Positions 63,318 to 64,000 of a DNA stretch of 64,000 nt are shown here, piece by piece (positions within the stretch are counted from its first letter, which is position 1; every line of letters begins with the position of its first letter). The position numbers and the translations under genes are program-made. The notes under the pieces were generated by a model. It had not been told where the DNA came from and searched no databases. It was given only the letters and a program-made list of their open reading frames with translations. This stretch comes from Arenicellaceae bacterium (GTDB taxonomy: Bacteria > Pseudomonadota > Gammaproteobacteria > Arenicellales > Arenicellaceae), in NCBI GenBank assembly GCA_029246505.1, contig JAQWNC010000006.1:1-64000 (forward strand). The letters run 5' to 3'.

Positions 63318-64000
63318 CTAGCCGGACTCGGCGGAGACCTTCTCGACCTCGCGCCAGACCCGCAGCAAATTACCGCCCCAGAGTTTTGCGATGTCTTCGT
63401 GGCTATAACCGCGACGCACCAGCTCAAATGTGACATTGAATGTCTCGCCAGCGTCCATCCAATCAATAATACCACCGCCGCCGTCGAAGTCTGAGCTCAA
63501 ACCCACGTGATCAATACCAATCAAATCTACAGCGTGATCCACATGATCGATAAAATCACCGACGTCGGGAAAGCCGATTTCACGAAGGCCATCTACAATT
63601 GTGTCGCGTTCATCAATAGATAGCGCCACCACATCACGGAATCGTTCCACCCCAAAACCCGCCAATAGCTCAGAAGTCGCTTTCTGTTGCTCGGGCGTCT
63701 GGGCTTTAACGAATTCAGCAAGCGCTGTAGCCTGCATGACTCCGCCGTTATCCCTGAGCGCCAGTAGTGTCTCGTCGTCCATGTTGCGAAAATGATCCCT
63801 GATTGCCGTTGTATTAGAATGAGAAGCGATAACCGGTGCACTGGAAAGTCTTATAGCATCGAGCGCTGAGGCCTTTGCTATGTGCGAGATATCAACCATA
63901 ATTCCGAGCCGATTCATTTCTGCAATGACTTCCTCTCCAAATACGCTGATACCGTCATGCTCTGACTCTTCATCTCCATACTCTGGGCGAACCCGTGAGG
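63318..64000 (-). CDS. Membrane dipeptidase (M19 family), N-terminus off the right edge
   Basis: The visible 227 codons form the C-terminal part of an M19/renal dipeptidase-like protein. The frame stays open to the right edge: HDGISVFGEEVIAEMNRLGI runs upstream of the first internal Met at 63917. Zinc-site region IASHSNTTAI (His) and IDHVGLSSDFDGGGGI (substrate Asp) are typical; LWGGNLLRVWREVEK is the end of the barrel. The remaining ligands (HxD and Glu) would lie beyond the window. M19 enzymes split dipeptides, often with a D-amino acid. The next gene starts 12 bases after the stop, so it heads the sulfatase/DUF6152 operon. Confidence 0.88.
   Translation of the reverse strand, partial: SRVRPEYGDEESEHDGISVFGEEVIAEMNRLGIMVDISHIAKASALDAIRLSSAPVIASHSNTTAIRDHFRNMDDETLLALRDNGGVMQATALAEFVKAQTPEQQKATSELLAGFGVERFRDVVALSIDERDTIVDGLREIGFPDVGDFIDHVDHAVDLIGIDHVGLSSDFDGGGGIIDWMDAGETFNVTFELVRRGYSHEDIAKLWGGNLLRVWREVEKVSAESG

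Overview
The window reads as chromosomal DNA of a Gram-negative, aerobic, heterotrophic proteobacterium, most likely a marine gammaproteobacterium. The reasons are a TonB-dependent receptor, several Sec and Tat signal peptides, lipoproteins with a lipobox Cys, three periplasmic tripartite-type transport systems (TAXI-TRAP, DctPQM-TRAP, MadLM), repeated secreted sulfatases and c-type cytochromes. This taxonomic placement is inference. I saw no rRNA, tRNA, CRISPR array, complete insertion sequence or phage gene. Most genes are moderately AT-rich (mid-40s % GC in lines I counted by hand). Two stretches are visibly GC-richer: the arylsulfotransferase gene at 12.0-13.6 kb and the block from about 60.6 kb to the right edge.

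Layout. 0-5.8 kb (minus): a taurine:pyruvate aminotransferase-like enzyme (cut by the left edge), a secreted unknown protein, a dihaem cytochrome c, a lipoprotein sulfatase and a YtcJ-type amidohydrolase lipoprotein. 5.9-9.3 kb (plus): a cupin and a TAXI-type TRAP transporter. 9.4-19.4 kb: two DUF6152 proteins, a dienelactone hydrolase-like protein, an arylsulfotransferase broken by an amber codon, a Tat-type aldo/keto reductase-like protein, a second YtcJ amidohydrolase and a double-SnoaL lipoprotein. A short hairpin repeat is scattered between the genes of 11.8-16.4 kb. 19.6-21 kb: malonate transporter genes madL and madM. 21-24 kb: sulfatase plus DUF6152. 24-33 kb: mostly single genes (two MBL-fold hydrolases, SixA-like phosphatase, DUF1080, FAH-family enzyme, YceI, methyltransferase, amidohydrolase). 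33-35.3 kb: a cytochrome c/cupredoxin-like fusion and a beta-propeller protein.

35.5-44.8 kb looks like a small-molecule catabolic locus: a LacI-type regulator, TSUP exporter, DctPQM TRAP importer, semialdehyde-type dehydrogenase, M24 peptidase-like hydrolase and a beta-hydroxyacid dehydrogenase. LacI-type operator-like palindromes lie at its edges. 44.9-51 kb: an FmdB-like protein, 2-oxoacid dehydrogenase E1 alpha/E1 beta/E2 (no E3 in the window), a GST and a P450. 51-54 kb: formaldehyde detoxification genes (S-formylglutathione hydrolase and glutathione-dependent formaldehyde dehydrogenase) and a TetR regulator. 54-57.3 kb: a large MFS/spermidine-synthase fusion. 57.7-60.2 kb: a TonB-dependent receptor. 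60.6-64 kb: DUF6152, sulfatase and an M19 dipeptidase cut by the right edge.

The recurring theme is secreted or surface enzymes acting on sulfated or esterified organics (three sulfatases, one arylsulfotransferase, two amidohydrolases), import by TRAP/TonB systems, and cytosolic oxidation. The least described and most striking part is the DUF6152 family. Four divergent copies are present, two of them next to closely similar sulfatases. In all four the predicted signal-peptidase site leaves a mature protein that begins His-His, with a further conserved Asn-Pro-His about 30 residues later. That pattern recalls, but does not prove, N-terminal-histidine metal sites.
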